Shown: positions 7,281 through 16,830 of the stretch, piece by piece
Layout: every line of letters starts with the position of its first letter
How positions within the stretch are numbered: position 1 is the stretch's first letter
Origin: Lentisphaeraceae bacterium
GTDB lineage: Bacteria > Verrucomicrobiota > Kiritimatiellia > RFP12 > DVOR01
Direction: 5' to 3'
Assembly (NCBI GenBank): GCA_004555175.1
Contig: SFJE01000030.1
Location: 1-21,121, forward strand
Length of the DNA: 21,121 nucleotides
The notes under the pieces: generated by a model
Database searches by the model: none
What the model saw: only the letters and a program-made list of their open reading frames with translations
What the model was told of the DNA's origin: nothing
Position numbers and translations under genes: made by a program

Positions 7281-7345
7281 AAGGGGTCTCCTTGCTCGCT
7301 CGCAGAGCCTTCCGTGCCGGTTAGGGCGAGAAGGCGGTGGCTAGA

Positions 7346-7391
7346 GGTGCGCGCACGCGTGCTACCAACAAGGCAGGGCGGAGCGCGCACC
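7346..7391 (-). other. Intercistronic hairpin between exbB and exbD
   Basis: GGTGCGCGC (7346-7354) and GCGCGCACC (7383-7391) form a perfect 9-bp stem with a 28-base loop, just after the exbB stop codon. There is no T-run, so it is unlikely to be a full terminator. In mRNA it could protect the upstream message or set the exbB:exbD ratio. Pairing is seen; the role is a guess. Confidence 0.4.
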
Positions 7392-7399
7392 GGCGCGGT

Positions 7400-8182
7400 T
7401 TAACCCTCGACGACTTCGACGTTGCGGAGGTTCTTGATGAGGTCGGCAGTGACCACCTGCATACGCAACACCAAGCGGTTGGCGCTGTTGCGCAGGGCGT
7501 AGAAGAAGGTCACCGAGGGGATGGCGATGCAGAGGCCGCCGGCGGTGGTGTAAAGCGCCTGGGAGATGGTGAGCGAGAGCGAGGAGATTTCAACGCCGGT
7601 CAACGCGATCGAGGCGAAGGTCAAGATCATGCCCTGCACCGTGCCCAGCAGCCCGAGCATCGGGGCGAGCGAGGAGCAGATGGAGATCCAGTTGAGGCGC
7701 TGCATCATGTGCTCGATTTCAAGGTCGCCGGCGGCGGAGATGGCCTCGTCAATCACATCGAAGCCCTCTTCCACATGGGCAAAGCCCGCCTTGAGGATCT
7801 TGGCCATCGAGGAGGGATCGCCATCGCAGATTTCAATGGCCTTCATCACATCACCCTGGTCCATCGCCTCCTTCACCTGGGCGATAAGGGCTTCAGGCAT
7901 AATCTTCTTGGGGCGGACGAGGATGTAGCCATCGATGATGAAGTAGATAGCGAAACCACCAGAGGAGAAGAGGGCCATCCACAGAATGAAGCCGACGATA
8001 CCGCCGCCCATCACCACGTCGAAGAAGCTCGTTCCCTTGGGGGCAGCCTTCGTATCGGCAGCCTTGCCATCTTGCGTGACGAGGGCGCCAGTATCGGCCT
8101 CCTGCGCGCAAACGGAACCGGCGGTGAAGACCGCACCGAACATCAAGGCGGAGACCGCCAAAGCCATCATCATTTTCTTCAT
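7400..8182 (-). CDS. exbB: MotA/TolQ/ExbB-family proton-channel protein with signal peptide
   Basis: A 260-residue inner-membrane channel protein expected to form the pentameric core around ExbD and use the proton motive force. An N-terminal signal-like segment (1-26, ending VCA-Q) and a short linker precede the first channel span (about 57-85). A cytoplasmic helical region spans about 90-160. The two further spans carry the family signatures LAPMLGLLGTVQGMI (172-186) and TTAGGLCIAIP (212-222). Escherichia coli ExbB lacks such a cleavable signal, so the extension is a lineage trait rather than an error; the ribosome site AAGGA eight bases before the ATG agrees with this start. The next genes are two exbD copies and a TonB-like transducer, so it belongs to a Ton/Tol-type complex rather than a flagellar motor. 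Confidence 0.94.
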   Translation of the reverse strand: MKKMMMALAVSALMFGAVFTAGSVCAQEADTGALVTQDGKAADTKAAPKGTSFFDVVMGGGIVGFILWMALFSSGGFAIYFIIDGYILVRPKKIMPEALIAQVKEAMDQGDVMKAIEICDGDPSSMAKILKAGFAHVEEGFDVIDEAISAAGDLEIEHMMQRLNWISICSSLAPMLGLLGTVQGMILTFASIALTGVEISSLSLTISQALYTTAGGLCIAIPSVTFFYALRNSANRLVLRMQVVTADLIKNLRNVEVVEG

Positions 8183-8236
8183 GGTTGTATTCCTTGTGGG
8201 GTTAAGTTGTGAAAAGTGTGAGTGGGAAAAGGGGGC

Positions 8237-9043
8237 TTACTTGGCGCGGGCCCAAGAGCTGGTGGGGCACTCCTGCTTGAGCTGCTCGCGCAGACGGTTG
8301 GCCTGGGAGCTCTGGCTCATACCCTCAAAGGCCTTGGCACCCTTGTAGAGGGCCTCGGCGTAGGCATCGCTGGAGGGGTCGGCATAGAGGAGGATGACGC
8401 GCAGATAACCATCGCGCAGGGCCTCTTCGCAGTTGGCGCGGGCCGACCCGCGGGCCATTGCCGCATCGCCGCGCTTAACAAGGGCCGTGGCGGCAGCATC
8501 CTTATCGCCCGAAGCAATTGCCTTGTCGAGCAAGATATTGAGCTTGGCGCTCTTGCCATCCTTGATCAGCGCCTCCCAGTAGGAGACGGCGGTGGCGCCC
8601 TTGTAGGCGGCCTCGGGGTTATCGCGGATAACCGCTTCGCAGGCGGAGATAGCCTTGGCGGCATTGCCCTGGAGGAGGTAACCCTTGGCGAGCCAGCCGG
8701 TGGCCTCTTGGTCGTAGGTCAGATGGCTGTAATCCTTGGCAATCTCTTCGAGGGTGGCGATCGCGGCGGCCAGACCGCTATTGGTCTGCACCTTCTTGAT
8801 GGCACCATCGAGCGAGGCCGGACGGTCGATATTCACGCTCTCCACCTCATCGGCCTTGTAGGTGACGGTCATCTTCTTGTCATTGGTCAGCACATATTCC
8901 TTGGCCGCATTCTTCCAACGGATGGAGCCGCGGGTCGAACCATTGGCCGTGGTGATGGTTCCGGTGGGCGTATCCTTAGCCAGGGCGGGCAGGGCGACGC
9001 ACGCGGTGAGCAAAGCGCAAAGGGCGATGTTAAGTTGCTTCAT
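8237..9043 (-). CDS. Secreted small beta/helical-repeat protein of unknown function
   Basis: A 268-residue exported protein, second gene of the operon. It has a signal peptide (1-22, ending ALA). About 50 residues follow that look like a small beta domain (GTITTANGSTRGSIRWK...EYVLTNDKKMTVTYKADEV). From about 78 to the end it is helix-rich with TPR-like character (for example EATGWLAKGYLLQGNAAKA and ALYKGAKAFEGMSQ). AGAGGA seven bases before the ATG supports the start. It lies 42 bases after the large TPR gene and 54 before exbB. By analogy with CpoB/YbgF of the Tol-Pal cluster it may be a periplasmic accessory of the ExbB/ExbD machine; that is inference from position only. I do not recognise the family. 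Confidence 0.8.
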   Translation of the reverse strand: MKQLNIALCALLTACVALPALAKDTPTGTITTANGSTRGSIRWKNAAKEYVLTNDKKMTVTYKADEVESVNIDRPASLDGAIKKVQTNSGLAAAIATLEEIAKDYSHLTYDQEATGWLAKGYLLQGNAAKAISACEAVIRDNPEAAYKGATAVSYWEALIKDGKSAKLNILLDKAIASGDKDAAATALVKRGDAAMARGSARANCEEALRDGYLRVILLYADPSSDAYAEALYKGAKAFEGMSQSSQANRLREQLKQECPTSSWARAK

Positions 9044-9085
9044 GGAATGTTCCTCTTCTGCTTAAAGTGTATCACAAATAAGGCG

Positions 9086-12000
9086 TTATTGACCGAGACT
9101 AATCTTGGCGGTGGTGACGGCGTTGGTGACATCAGCCTTGAACATGCCCTCGGGGAAGGTCTCGAGGTATTCCGTGCCGATGTCGACGGCGTCCTGCAAG
9201 AAGTCCTGCTTCTCCTGCTTGTCAGTCGCGAGCTCGGCGCGCGCGATCGAGAGGCGGACATAGCCGAGGTAGGCCTGCTGGAGGTAAGCGGTCACGCTCG
9301 GATCAGTCTTGGGCGTCTCGCCGGCGAACATGGCTGTGCGGTAGGCGTTGAGGGCCGAACCAATGGCGTTGGTGACGATCTCCTTATCGGCATTCGCGTT
9401 CTTGGTCGATTCATAGGCCTTGCCGGCCACCTCGGCCACCGCGAGATTTAACCGCGCGACCAAGGCAACATCGTCCTTTGCCTGGCTGGTGACGAAGGTG
9501 ACGGCCTTCTTGGCCTCGGAGATGATCCGGTTGCGCTCCTCAGGGGTCTTCGCCAGCAGAATCTCGGCGCCGGCCACATCGATGAGCAACAGATTGGCCT
9601 CGACGGCCGCCTGCGAGCGCCCATACTTCTCAAGCATCGCGGTGACCTGCTTGTAGGCGGCCTCCACCTGCTTATCGGCCAAGAGCGCCCGGGCCCGTAA
9701 GGTCATCGCCTTAGGCAGATAGGGCGCGGCATTCTTGGCCTTGAGGATGCAGTCGCACGCCTCGATTGCCAGCTTGTGCTCCTTGGCATCGTAGAGCTTC
9801 TCGGCGGCGGTCTGGTATTGGGCAGGGGTGTAGGAGCCGCCGGCGGCGAACATCTGCTTGTAGGTGTTGGTCGCTTCGCCAATCATCCCCATCTTGAAGA
9901 GCGAATCAGCCAGAAGCGGCACCGAGTTCTTCGCCTCATCGGAGGTCGGGAACTCCTTGGCCAGCTTGGCCAACGTGGCGCGCGAGGCCTCAATATCGCC
10001 CGCGGCCGCCTGCAAGGTGCCAATCTGCAAGAGCGCCTTGGGCGCATTGGTGCCCTTGGGCGACTTCTTCAGGCACTCCTGGAAGTAGGCCAGCGCCTTC
10101 TGCTTGATGGCCTTGTCCTTCGCCTCGCTCCCGGTTGCGGGAATCAGCTGCATACACACGCCGCGCAGATAGTAAAGCCCTTCGCAGAGTTCATCCGCCT
10201 CCTTGCGCTCGCTCTTCGCGGCCACATAGATACTGTCGGGCTTCTCCAACTCCTTGATGAGCTTATCGTAGGCGGAAGCCGCCAACGCATAGGCGCTGAC
10301 CAACTTCTTATTGGTCTCAGCCTGCGTCTCGGGCGTGGCGGCCCGGCGCAGGACATCGGCCTGGTGCCTCAGCGCATCGCCATAGAGCCGCTGAGCGGTG
10401 GCGCCATTGATGCCCGGACGTTCAAGGTCCGCGAAGTGGGCAACCAACGCCTTGGCCGTGGCAATCTCCTGATCGACATTGGCCTTCGCGCCGGAGGGCG
10501 AATAGAGCTTGATCAAGCCAATGAGCGCGGCAAAGCGGTTCTGACGCTGCGCGGCATCGGTCGCCGCCTCGGCCACCTGGGTGTAGAGCTTCTCGGCCCC
10601 CTCCCCATCGCCCGCCTCAGCCTTCTCCTTGGCAATCTTCAATTGCAGCGAGACCGCCGCCGGGTGCTTGGGATAGTAGCGGAAGAAGAGCTGGTTGGTC
10701 TTATCCTTCAAGCTCACAAGCCCCTGCTCGCCATAGAAGGTGCCCACGCGGTTGAGCTCATCACCCGCCTGCGCGTAGAGATCGGTCACCCCCGAGAAGC
10801 CCTCGGCCATTGCGGCGGTCACCGTCTCGGCATAGAACTGAGCCATCAGATCGAGCTTGCCGCCCTTAGCCCCGCCGCGCACATAGCACTCCACCATCTT
10901 GCGCAGCGCGGGCAACGCCTCGGCATTCAGCCCATAAGCCGAAATCGTCTTGGAGAAGGCCTTGGCCGCCTCATCCCAATCGCCGCTATCGAACTTCACA
11001 TTCGCGCCGACATACTGCTGCTTACGCACCTTAGCCCGCTGATCGGCCGAGATATTCACCTTCACCACCTGATTGTAGCGGCTCTTGAGCAGCGCCTGAA
11101 TCTCCTCGACCAAGTCCCCCGCGTTGGCGGCCGACTGGCTCTCAGGATAATTCATATACACCTGCACCAAGTGATTAAAGGCGCCCTGCCCATTGCGCTT
11201 ACGCGTCTTGGGATCACGCTCGCCCAACAGCAAGCTCTTGATCGCCTCCTCGTTCGCCGCGCCACCCTTGGCAATCTCCTTCTTCACCTCGCCATAGAGC
11301 ATCGACCCAATCAGGTAGCGGCACTGCGGCAACGGACTCATCCGCAACACGCCCTTGTCACCATTCGGGTCAATCTCGCGATAGCTCTCGTGAATCTCCT
11401 GGAGCACATCGAGGTACTCCTTAATCATCTCCTGGGCGCCGGCCACGTCTCCGCGCAACATCTTAATGTGCGCCATCCCGTTAATCGCATCACCAAAGAA
11501 GGCATCCTGCTTCCAGACCATCTTCTTGGTCAGCCCATCGGCCTCGCCGAGCATCTTCTCGCGCTCAGCCCCGGTGGCCGCCTCGGCCTGGAAGAGCAGC
11601 GCCTGCAAATACTGCGCGCGGAAGTTGGCCATCGTCGATTCGTCGCCAGCCATCTCCATCGCCAGCTTATAGTAAGGTAATGCATCCTTGGCGCGGTCAA
11701 TCTTGCCCAACATCAAAATGTACTGGTTGATGCCATCAAGATAACTCTTGCGCGCCGCCTGGCCCACCTTCGGAAAGCGCTTGAAGAACTCGGCATAGAG
11801 CTTATCGGCCTCGGTAAACTTCGAGTACATCGCGTAACTATTGGCCAACTCCAACTTCAACAGCCAGGTGTCCTGACTATTCTGATCCGGTCGAGCGGCA
11901 ATCTTCTTAGCCACCTCATCCTGCTTGCCACCCATCAACTCCGCGCGAATCGTTGCCGCCTCCAAAACCCCCTTGGCACCCGGCCAACGCTTCTGCGCAG

Positions 12001-12184
12001 CCTCAATCACCGCCGGAGCAAAATTCGCATAGCCATTGCGCGAAAGCGCGTCAATATAGCGCACCTCCTCGGCCAACGCCGCGTCCGACGCCTCGTCTGC
12101 CCGCGCAAGCATCGGCAACAGCGCCACCGCGAGCCCCAACGGCAATGCCCACGTGTGCAGGCGGCCCTTCCAAACAAATGTCAT
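9086..12184 (-). CDS. Large secreted tetratricopeptide-repeat protein
   Basis: A 1032-residue exported protein, first gene of the operon. The signal peptide covers about 1-29 (hydrophobic LPLGLAVALLPMLARA). The rest is almost entirely helical repeats. Recognisable TPR-type units include LELANSYAMYSKFTEADKLY near 130-150, IGTLQAAAGDIEASRATLAK near 720-740 and ADSLFKMGMIGEATNTYKQM near 755-780. No enzymatic motif was found. Such proteins usually act as periplasmic or outer-membrane-facing scaffolds. Here it heads a Ton/Tol-like operon, so a role as scaffold or cargo receptor for that machine is plausible. AAGGA eight bases before the ATG supports the start, and a near-consensus promoter lies just upstream. 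The exact number of repeats needs a profile search. Confidence 0.87.
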   Translation of the reverse strand: MTFVWKGRLHTWALPLGLAVALLPMLARADEASDAALAEEVRYIDALSRNGYANFAPAVIEAAQKRWPGAKGVLEAATIRAELMGGKQDEVAKKIAARPDQNSQDTWLLKLELANSYAMYSKFTEADKLYAEFFKRFPKVGQAARKSYLDGINQYILMLGKIDRAKDALPYYKLAMEMAGDESTMANFRAQYLQALLFQAEAATGAEREKMLGEADGLTKKMVWKQDAFFGDAINGMAHIKMLRGDVAGAQEMIKEYLDVLQEIHESYREIDPNGDKGVLRMSPLPQCRYLIGSMLYGEVKKEIAKGGAANEEAIKSLLLGERDPKTRKRNGQGAFNHLVQVYMNYPESQSAANAGDLVEEIQALLKSRYNQVVKVNISADQRAKVRKQQYVGANVKFDSGDWDEAAKAFSKTISAYGLNAEALPALRKMVECYVRGGAKGGKLDLMAQFYAETVTAAMAEGFSGVTDLYAQAGDELNRVGTFYGEQGLVSLKDKTNQLFFRYYPKHPAAVSLQLKIAKEKAEAGDGEGAEKLYTQVAEAATDAAQRQNRFAALIGLIKLYSPSGAKANVDQEIATAKALVAHFADLERPGINGATAQRLYGDALRHQADVLRRAATPETQAETNKKLVSAYALAASAYDKLIKELEKPDSIYVAAKSERKEADELCEGLYYLRGVCMQLIPATGSEAKDKAIKQKALAYFQECLKKSPKGTNAPKALLQIGTLQAAAGDIEASRATLAKLAKEFPTSDEAKNSVPLLADSLFKMGMIGEATNTYKQMFAAGGSYTPAQYQTAAEKLYDAKEHKLAIEACDCILKAKNAAPYLPKAMTLRARALLADKQVEAAYKQVTAMLEKYGRSQAAVEANLLLIDVAGAEILLAKTPEERNRIISEAKKAVTFVTSQAKDDVALVARLNLAVAEVAGKAYESTKNANADKEIVTNAIGSALNAYRTAMFAGETPKTDPSVTAYLQQAYLGYVRLSIARAELATDKQEKQDFLQDAVDIGTEYLETFPEGMFKADVTNAVTTAKISLGQ

Positions 12185-12247
12185 GCTACGTGTCCTTTCA
12201 ACGCTTCCTCGCCCGGAATCAACCCTCCGAGCATTTCATTAGTCCCT

Positions 12248-12276
12248 AGTATAGCCCCTCACGCACATTTAGTCAA
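12248..12276 (-). promoter_or_regulatory. Sigma-70-type promoter of the TPR-exbBD-toroid operon
   Basis: On the minus strand TTGACT (12276-12271) and TATACT (12253-12248) are separated by exactly 17 bases, each one mismatch from consensus. Transcription would begin near 12241, giving a leader of about 57 bases before the ATG at 12184. The promoter lies just downstream of the rpoC terminator, so the operon is independent of rpoBC. Confidence 0.87.
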
Positions 12277-12312
12277 GCGCTTTCGCGGGGCTACTCCCGC
12301 GCTTTGGGTTGC

Positions 12313-12345
12313 AAAAAAAGCGCGGGCGCTGGAGAGCGCCCGCGC
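12313..12345 (-). terminator. Intrinsic terminator of rpoBC
   Basis: On the minus strand GCGCGGGCGCT, a four-base loop and AGCGCCCGCGC give a perfect 11-bp stem followed by seven T (12319-12313). It starts 21 bases after the rpoC stop codon. Confidence 0.96.
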
Positions 12346-12366
12346 GGTTGGAAGAAGGCCTAGACC

Positions 12367-15300
12367 TTACATGTCCTCGGGGTTGTCACCGGAGGCGTCG
12401 GTTTCGGAGACGCCGGCGTAGGGGTCGTAGCTGTCGTCGGTCGTCTCACCAAAGAGGGCGCTGACGGCGGCGGGCTCGGCCTCGAGGGGATCTTCGCCAT
12501 CGTCATCCACCGGGGCGGCGGGGGCCTGGACGGGGACGAGGTCGGAGAGGGCATCGACATCGGCCTCACGTTCCTCGGGCGGGATCTCGATGGAGTCGGT
12601 GGAGATGCCGTTCTCGTCCTTCTTGCCGTAGACGGCGTCCATTTCGTCCTGGGAGATGGGGGTGCCCAAGGGGACCATCTTGATGTAGCGGTACATCGGG
12701 AAGCCGGTGCCGCCAGGGATGAGGTGGCCGAGGATGACGTTCTCCTTGAAGCCGCGCAGTTCGTCGACGCGGCCCATCGTGGAGGCCTCGGTGAGGACGC
12801 GGGTGGTGTCCTGGAAGGAGGCGGCGGAGATGAAGGAGTCGGTCTCGAGGGCGGCCTTGGTGATGCCCAGAAGGGCGGGCTTGCCGACGGCCGGGCGCTT
12901 GCCTTCCTGGCTCATGCGCTCGTTGGTTTCCTCGTAGACGTAGCGGGAGACCTGCTCGCCGTAGAGGAAGTCGGTGTCACCCGGGTCTTCGATGCGGTAC
13001 TTGCGGAGCATCTGGCGGATGATGATCTCGATGTGCTTATCGTTGATCTGCACCTCCTGGAGGCGGTAGACCTGCTGGACTTCGTTGACGAGATACTTCT
13101 GGAGCTCCTGGTCGCCGCAGACTTCGAGGATCTCCTGCGGGCTGGGCGAGCCGGCGGTGAGGGGCTGGCCGAGCTTGACGTGGTCACCGGCGAAGACGAC
13201 CAGCGGCTTGCTCAACGGGATGAGGTAGCGCTGGGAGAGGTTGTTGGCCTCGTCCTTGACGATCACCACGCGCTTGCCGCGCTCGTTCTCACCGAACTCG
13301 ACAGTGCCTTCGATGCCGGCGATGACGGCGACATCCTTGGGCGTGCGCGCTTCGAAGAGCTCGGCCACGCGCGGCAGACCGCCGGTAATGTCGCGGGTCT
13401 TGGTTTCGCCGCGCGGCATCTTGGCGAGGATCTGGCCGGGCTTGACGGTGTCGCCATCGGCCACGATGACATTGGCGCCCTGCGGGATGGTGTAGAAGCC
13501 AACGGTCTCGAGCTTGGAGAGGTCGCTGGGGAGCTTCTTGCCTTCGGGGACGGCCTTGACGATGAGGCGAGGCTGGAGCTTGGAGGAGACATCCTTGACC
13601 ATGCGGACGCGACCGCCAGTGGCCGAGTCGATCTTCGTCTCCACGGTGATGCCTTCTTCGAAGTCCTCCTCGATGACGATACCACCGGCGTCGGTGATGA
13701 CGGGGACGGAGTGCGGATCCCACTCGGCGATGCGGTCGCCCTTCTTGACTTCAGCGCCATTGGCGAAGAAGAGGGTGGTGCCCACCTGGATGGGATAGGT
13801 CTCGAGTTCGTCCTTGCCCTCGGCATCGGCCGTGATGGCCACGGTGCCGCGATTGAGGACGACGAAGGCGCCATCTTCCAGGGCAACCGTGCGCAGGTCG
13901 CGATAGTGGAGGAAACCGGGACGCTTGAGGACGATCTCGGAATCGGCTGCGACGGTCGAAGCGGTGCCGCCGACGTGGAAGGTACGCATCGTCAGCTGCG
14001 TGCCGGGTTCACCGATGGACTGCGCCGCGATGATGCCCACGGCCGTGCCGATTTCGACGGTCTTGCCGGTGGAGAGGTCGCGGCCGTAGCACTTGGCGCA
14101 CATGCCATGCTTGCAGGCGCAGGTGAGGCCCGAGCGAATGGCCACGCTCTCGATGCCGGCGGCCTCGATGGCCTTGGCCTTGGCCTCGTCGATCTCGTCA
14201 TTGGCATTGACGATCACTTCGCCATTCTTGCCATAGATGGTGGAGAGGGCGGTGCGGCCAATGATGCGCTTGGAGAGCGGGAGCTTGACCTCGTTGCCCT
14301 CGACCACAGCCTCAACGGTAATGCCGGTGAGGGTGTTGCAGTCCTGCTGAGTGATGATAACATCCTGCGCCACGTCCACGAGCTTACGGGTCATGTAACC
14401 AGCGTCAGCCGTCTTCAAGGCGGTATCGGCCAGACCCTTACGCGCACCGTGCGAGGAGATGAAGTATTCGAGCACCGAGAGGCCTTCGCGGAAGGAGGCG
14501 GTAATCGGCGTTTCGATAATCTCGCCCGAGGGCTTGGCCATCAGACCGCGCATACCGGCCAGCTGGCGGATCTGCGTGCGCGAACCACGGGCCTTGGAGT
14601 CGGCCATCATGTAGATCGGGTTGATGTCCGTGGGGTTGGCGTTGTCGGGCGAAACGTTGCGCTCGATGGTCTTGTAGAGCGAATCGGCGATGCGCTCGGT
14701 GGCCGAAGACCAAATGTCGGTGATCTTACCCTTGCGCTCGTTGTCGGTGATGACGCCCTGGCGGGACTGCTTGATGACCTTGGCCACCTCCTTCTCAGAG
14801 GTCTCAATGATCTTATCCTTGTCCTTCGGGCGGATCATGTCCTTAATGCCCATCGAGGCGCCAGACTGGCAGGCCCATTCGAAGCCGAGATCTTTGAGCT
14901 TGTCGAGCATCTCGATGGTGCGCGCATGGCCCACCGTGCGGTGGCTGACGAGGATCAGCTTGCCGAGGGTCGACTTGGTCACCTTGTCATTCCAGAAGCC
15001 CATCTCCTCGGGCCAAACCTCGTTGAAGAGGACGCGGCCGACAAGGGTAACAATGACCTTGGCGTTGGGGTCGCCATTGGTGCGCTCGGGCTTACCGTAG
15101 TCAGGGTTCTTGAACCAAATGCGGTCGTGCACCTTCACCGCGCCGTCGTGGAAGGCGAGGAGCACTTCGTCGGTGCTGCCGAAGAGGGGGAGGCGATCGT
15201 TGATCGGATCGGGCACCACGCCCTTGCCCACAGCCTTGCCGGCGTTCTTATCCGCCTGCGAGGGCACGGTGAGGAAGTAGCAGCCCAGCGCGATATCCTG

Positions 15301-16812
15301 GGTCGGGGTCTTGTTCGATTCACCCGAAGCCGGCGAGAAGATCGAGTTGGTCGAGAGCATCAACAGGCGGCTCTCGAGCTGCGCTTCCACCGAGAGCGGC
15401 ACGTGCACAGCCATCTGGTCACCGTCGAAGTCGGCGTTGAAGGGCGTGCAGACCATCGGGTGGAGGCGGATAGCCTCGCCTTCGATGAGCACCGGCTCGA
15501 AGGACTGGATGGAGAGGCGGTGGAGGGTCGGCGCGCGGTTGAGCATCACCGTCTTGCCCTTGGTCACCTCTTCAAGGATGTCCCACACCTCGCTCTTCTG
15601 CTGCTCAATCATCTTCTTGGCCGTGCGCACGGTGTGGCAGAGGCCCTTTTCCTTCAAGCGGCGGATGATGAACGGCTCAAAGAGCGTCAAGGCCATCTTC
15701 TTAGGCAGACCGCACTGGTGAAGCTTCAGGTGCGGACCGACCACGATCACTGAACGGCCCGAGTAGTCCACGCGCTTACCGAGCAGGTTCTGGCGGAAAC
15801 GGCCAGTCTTGCCCTTGAGCATATCGGAGAGGGACTTGAGGGCACGCCCGCCGGCGCCAGCCACCGCGCGGCCATGACGGCCATTATCAAAGACGGCATC
15901 CACCGCCTCCTGGAGCATGCGCTTCTCGTTGCGGATGATGACATCCGGGGTCTTGAGCTGAAGCAAGTTCTTCAGGCGGTTGTTGCGGTTGATGACGCGG
16001 CGATAGAGGTCGTTCTGGTCGGAGGTCGCAAAGCGGCCACCATCCAAGGGAACGAGCGGGCGCAGATCCGGCGGGATGACCGGGAGCACCTCGAGGATCA
16101 TCCACTCGGGCTTGGCCCCGGAGGCGCGGAAGCCCTCGATAATCTTCATGCGCTTGGTAATCTGCTTGCGGGTCTGCTTGGACTGCGTGGCAGCGATTTC
16201 GCCCTCGAGCTTGAGCATCAACTCATCGAGATCGACACGGCGCAGGCAGGTGCGGATGACCTCGGCGCCCATCCCGGCCTCGAAGGCCTCGGCGCCATAC
16301 TTGGCCACGGCGTCGTTGTATTCCTGCTCGGTGAGGAGCTGGAACTCCTTGAGGGGCGTCTCGCCCGGGTCGGTGACCAGGTAATCCTCGTAGTAGAGCA
16401 CGCGCTCGAGGACGGTGCTCTTGATGTCAAGGATCGCGCCAATGCGGCTGGGGTTGCACTTGAAGAACCAAATGTGGCTCACCGGCACCGCCAACTCAAT
16501 GTGCCCCATCCGCTCGCGGCGAACGCGGGCGAGGGTCACTTCCACCAGGCAGCGGTCGCAGGTCACGCCTTTGTGCTTCACGCGCTTGTACTTACCGCAG
16601 GCGCACTCCCAGTCCTTCGTGGGGCCAAAGATCTTCTCGCAGAAGAGGCCGTCGAACTCCGGGCGATAGTTGCGGTAGTTGATGGTTTCGGGGTTCTTCA
16701 CCTCGCCGTGCGACCACCCGCGGATGGTCTCAGGGGAGGCGAGGGCGATGCTCACCGCGTCGTACTGCGACGTCGGGGTCAGCTTAAACATATCCGTTCC
16801 GACATAAGCCAT
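12367..16812 (-). CDS. rpoC: DNA-directed RNA polymerase subunit beta'
   Basis: A 1481-residue subunit holding the RNA polymerase active site. The N-terminal zinc site has Cys70, Cys72, Cys85 and Cys88 (CACGKYK...CDRC). The catalytic loop is NADFDGD at 459-465, with Asp461, Asp463 and Asp465 binding the catalytic magnesium. The second zinc site has Cys825, Cys898, Cys905 and Cys908 (TCACKHGMCAKCYG), followed by the conserved AAQSIGEPGTQLTMRTFHVGG region. The last ~60 residues are acidic and low in complexity (ending GDNPEDM), and the protein is about 74 residues longer than the E. coli one. It starts 18 bases after rpoB, with GGAGG eight bases before the ATG, and is followed by a strong terminator. 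No frameshift or missing key residue was seen. Confidence 0.99.
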   Translation of the reverse strand: MAYVGTDMFKLTPTSQYDAVSIALASPETIRGWSHGEVKNPETINYRNYRPEFDGLFCEKIFGPTKDWECACGKYKRVKHKGVTCDRCLVEVTLARVRRERMGHIELAVPVSHIWFFKCNPSRIGAILDIKSTVLERVLYYEDYLVTDPGETPLKEFQLLTEQEYNDAVAKYGAEAFEAGMGAEVIRTCLRRVDLDELMLKLEGEIAATQSKQTRKQITKRMKIIEGFRASGAKPEWMILEVLPVIPPDLRPLVPLDGGRFATSDQNDLYRRVINRNNRLKNLLQLKTPDVIIRNEKRMLQEAVDAVFDNGRHGRAVAGAGGRALKSLSDMLKGKTGRFRQNLLGKRVDYSGRSVIVVGPHLKLHQCGLPKKMALTLFEPFIIRRLKEKGLCHTVRTAKKMIEQQKSEVWDILEEVTKGKTVMLNRAPTLHRLSIQSFEPVLIEGEAIRLHPMVCTPFNADFDGDQMAVHVPLSVEAQLESRLLMLSTNSIFSPASGESNKTPTQDIALGCYFLTVPSQADKNAGKAVGKGVVPDPINDRLPLFGSTDEVLLAFHDGAVKVHDRIWFKNPDYGKPERTNGDPNAKVIVTLVGRVLFNEVWPEEMGFWNDKVTKSTLGKLILVSHRTVGHARTIEMLDKLKDLGFEWACQSGASMGIKDMIRPKDKDKIIETSEKEVAKVIKQSRQGVITDNERKGKITDIWSSATERIADSLYKTIERNVSPDNANPTDINPIYMMADSKARGSRTQIRQLAGMRGLMAKPSGEIIETPITASFREGLSVLEYFISSHGARKGLADTALKTADAGYMTRKLVDVAQDVIITQQDCNTLTGITVEAVVEGNEVKLPLSKRIIGRTALSTIYGKNGEVIVNANDEIDEAKAKAIEAAGIESVAIRSGLTCACKHGMCAKCYGRDLSTGKTVEIGTAVGIIAAQSIGEPGTQLTMRTFHVGGTASTVAADSEIVLKRPGFLHYRDLRTVALEDGAFVVLNRGTVAITADAEGKDELETYPIQVGTTLFFANGAEVKKGDRIAEWDPHSVPVITDAGGIVIEEDFEEGITVETKIDSATGGRVRMVKDVSSKLQPRLIVKAVPEGKKLPSDLSKLETVGFYTIPQGANVIVADGDTVKPGQILAKMPRGETKTRDITGGLPRVAELFEARTPKDVAVIAGIEGTVEFGENERGKRVVIVKDEANNLSQRYLIPLSKPLVVFAGDHVKLGQPLTAGSPSPQEILEVCGDQELQKYLVNEVQQVYRLQEVQINDKHIEIIIRQMLRKYRIEDPGDTDFLYGEQVSRYVYEETNERMSQEGKRPAVGKPALLGITKAALETDSFISAASFQDTTRVLTEASTMGRVDELRGFKENVILGHLIPGGTGFPMYRYIKMVPLGTPISQDEMDAVYGKKDENGISTDSIEIPPEEREADVDALSDLVPVQAPAAPVDDDGEDPLEAEPAAVSALFGETTDDSYDPYAGVSETDASGDNPEDM

Positions 16813-16830
16813 TGGATAAACCTCCGAAGA

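Noticed and set aside
9776..11680. 634-codon open frame on the plus strand opposite the large TPR gene
   Set aside because: Antisense shadow; the composition is Leu/His/Gly-rich with no domain, while the minus strand has a signal peptide, ribosome site and promoter.
12219..12239. Six-codon ATG frame at the very start of the predicted TPR-operon mRNA
   Set aside because: Only a couple of bases from the predicted transcription start, with no ribosome site and no run of regulatory codons to suggest attenuation.
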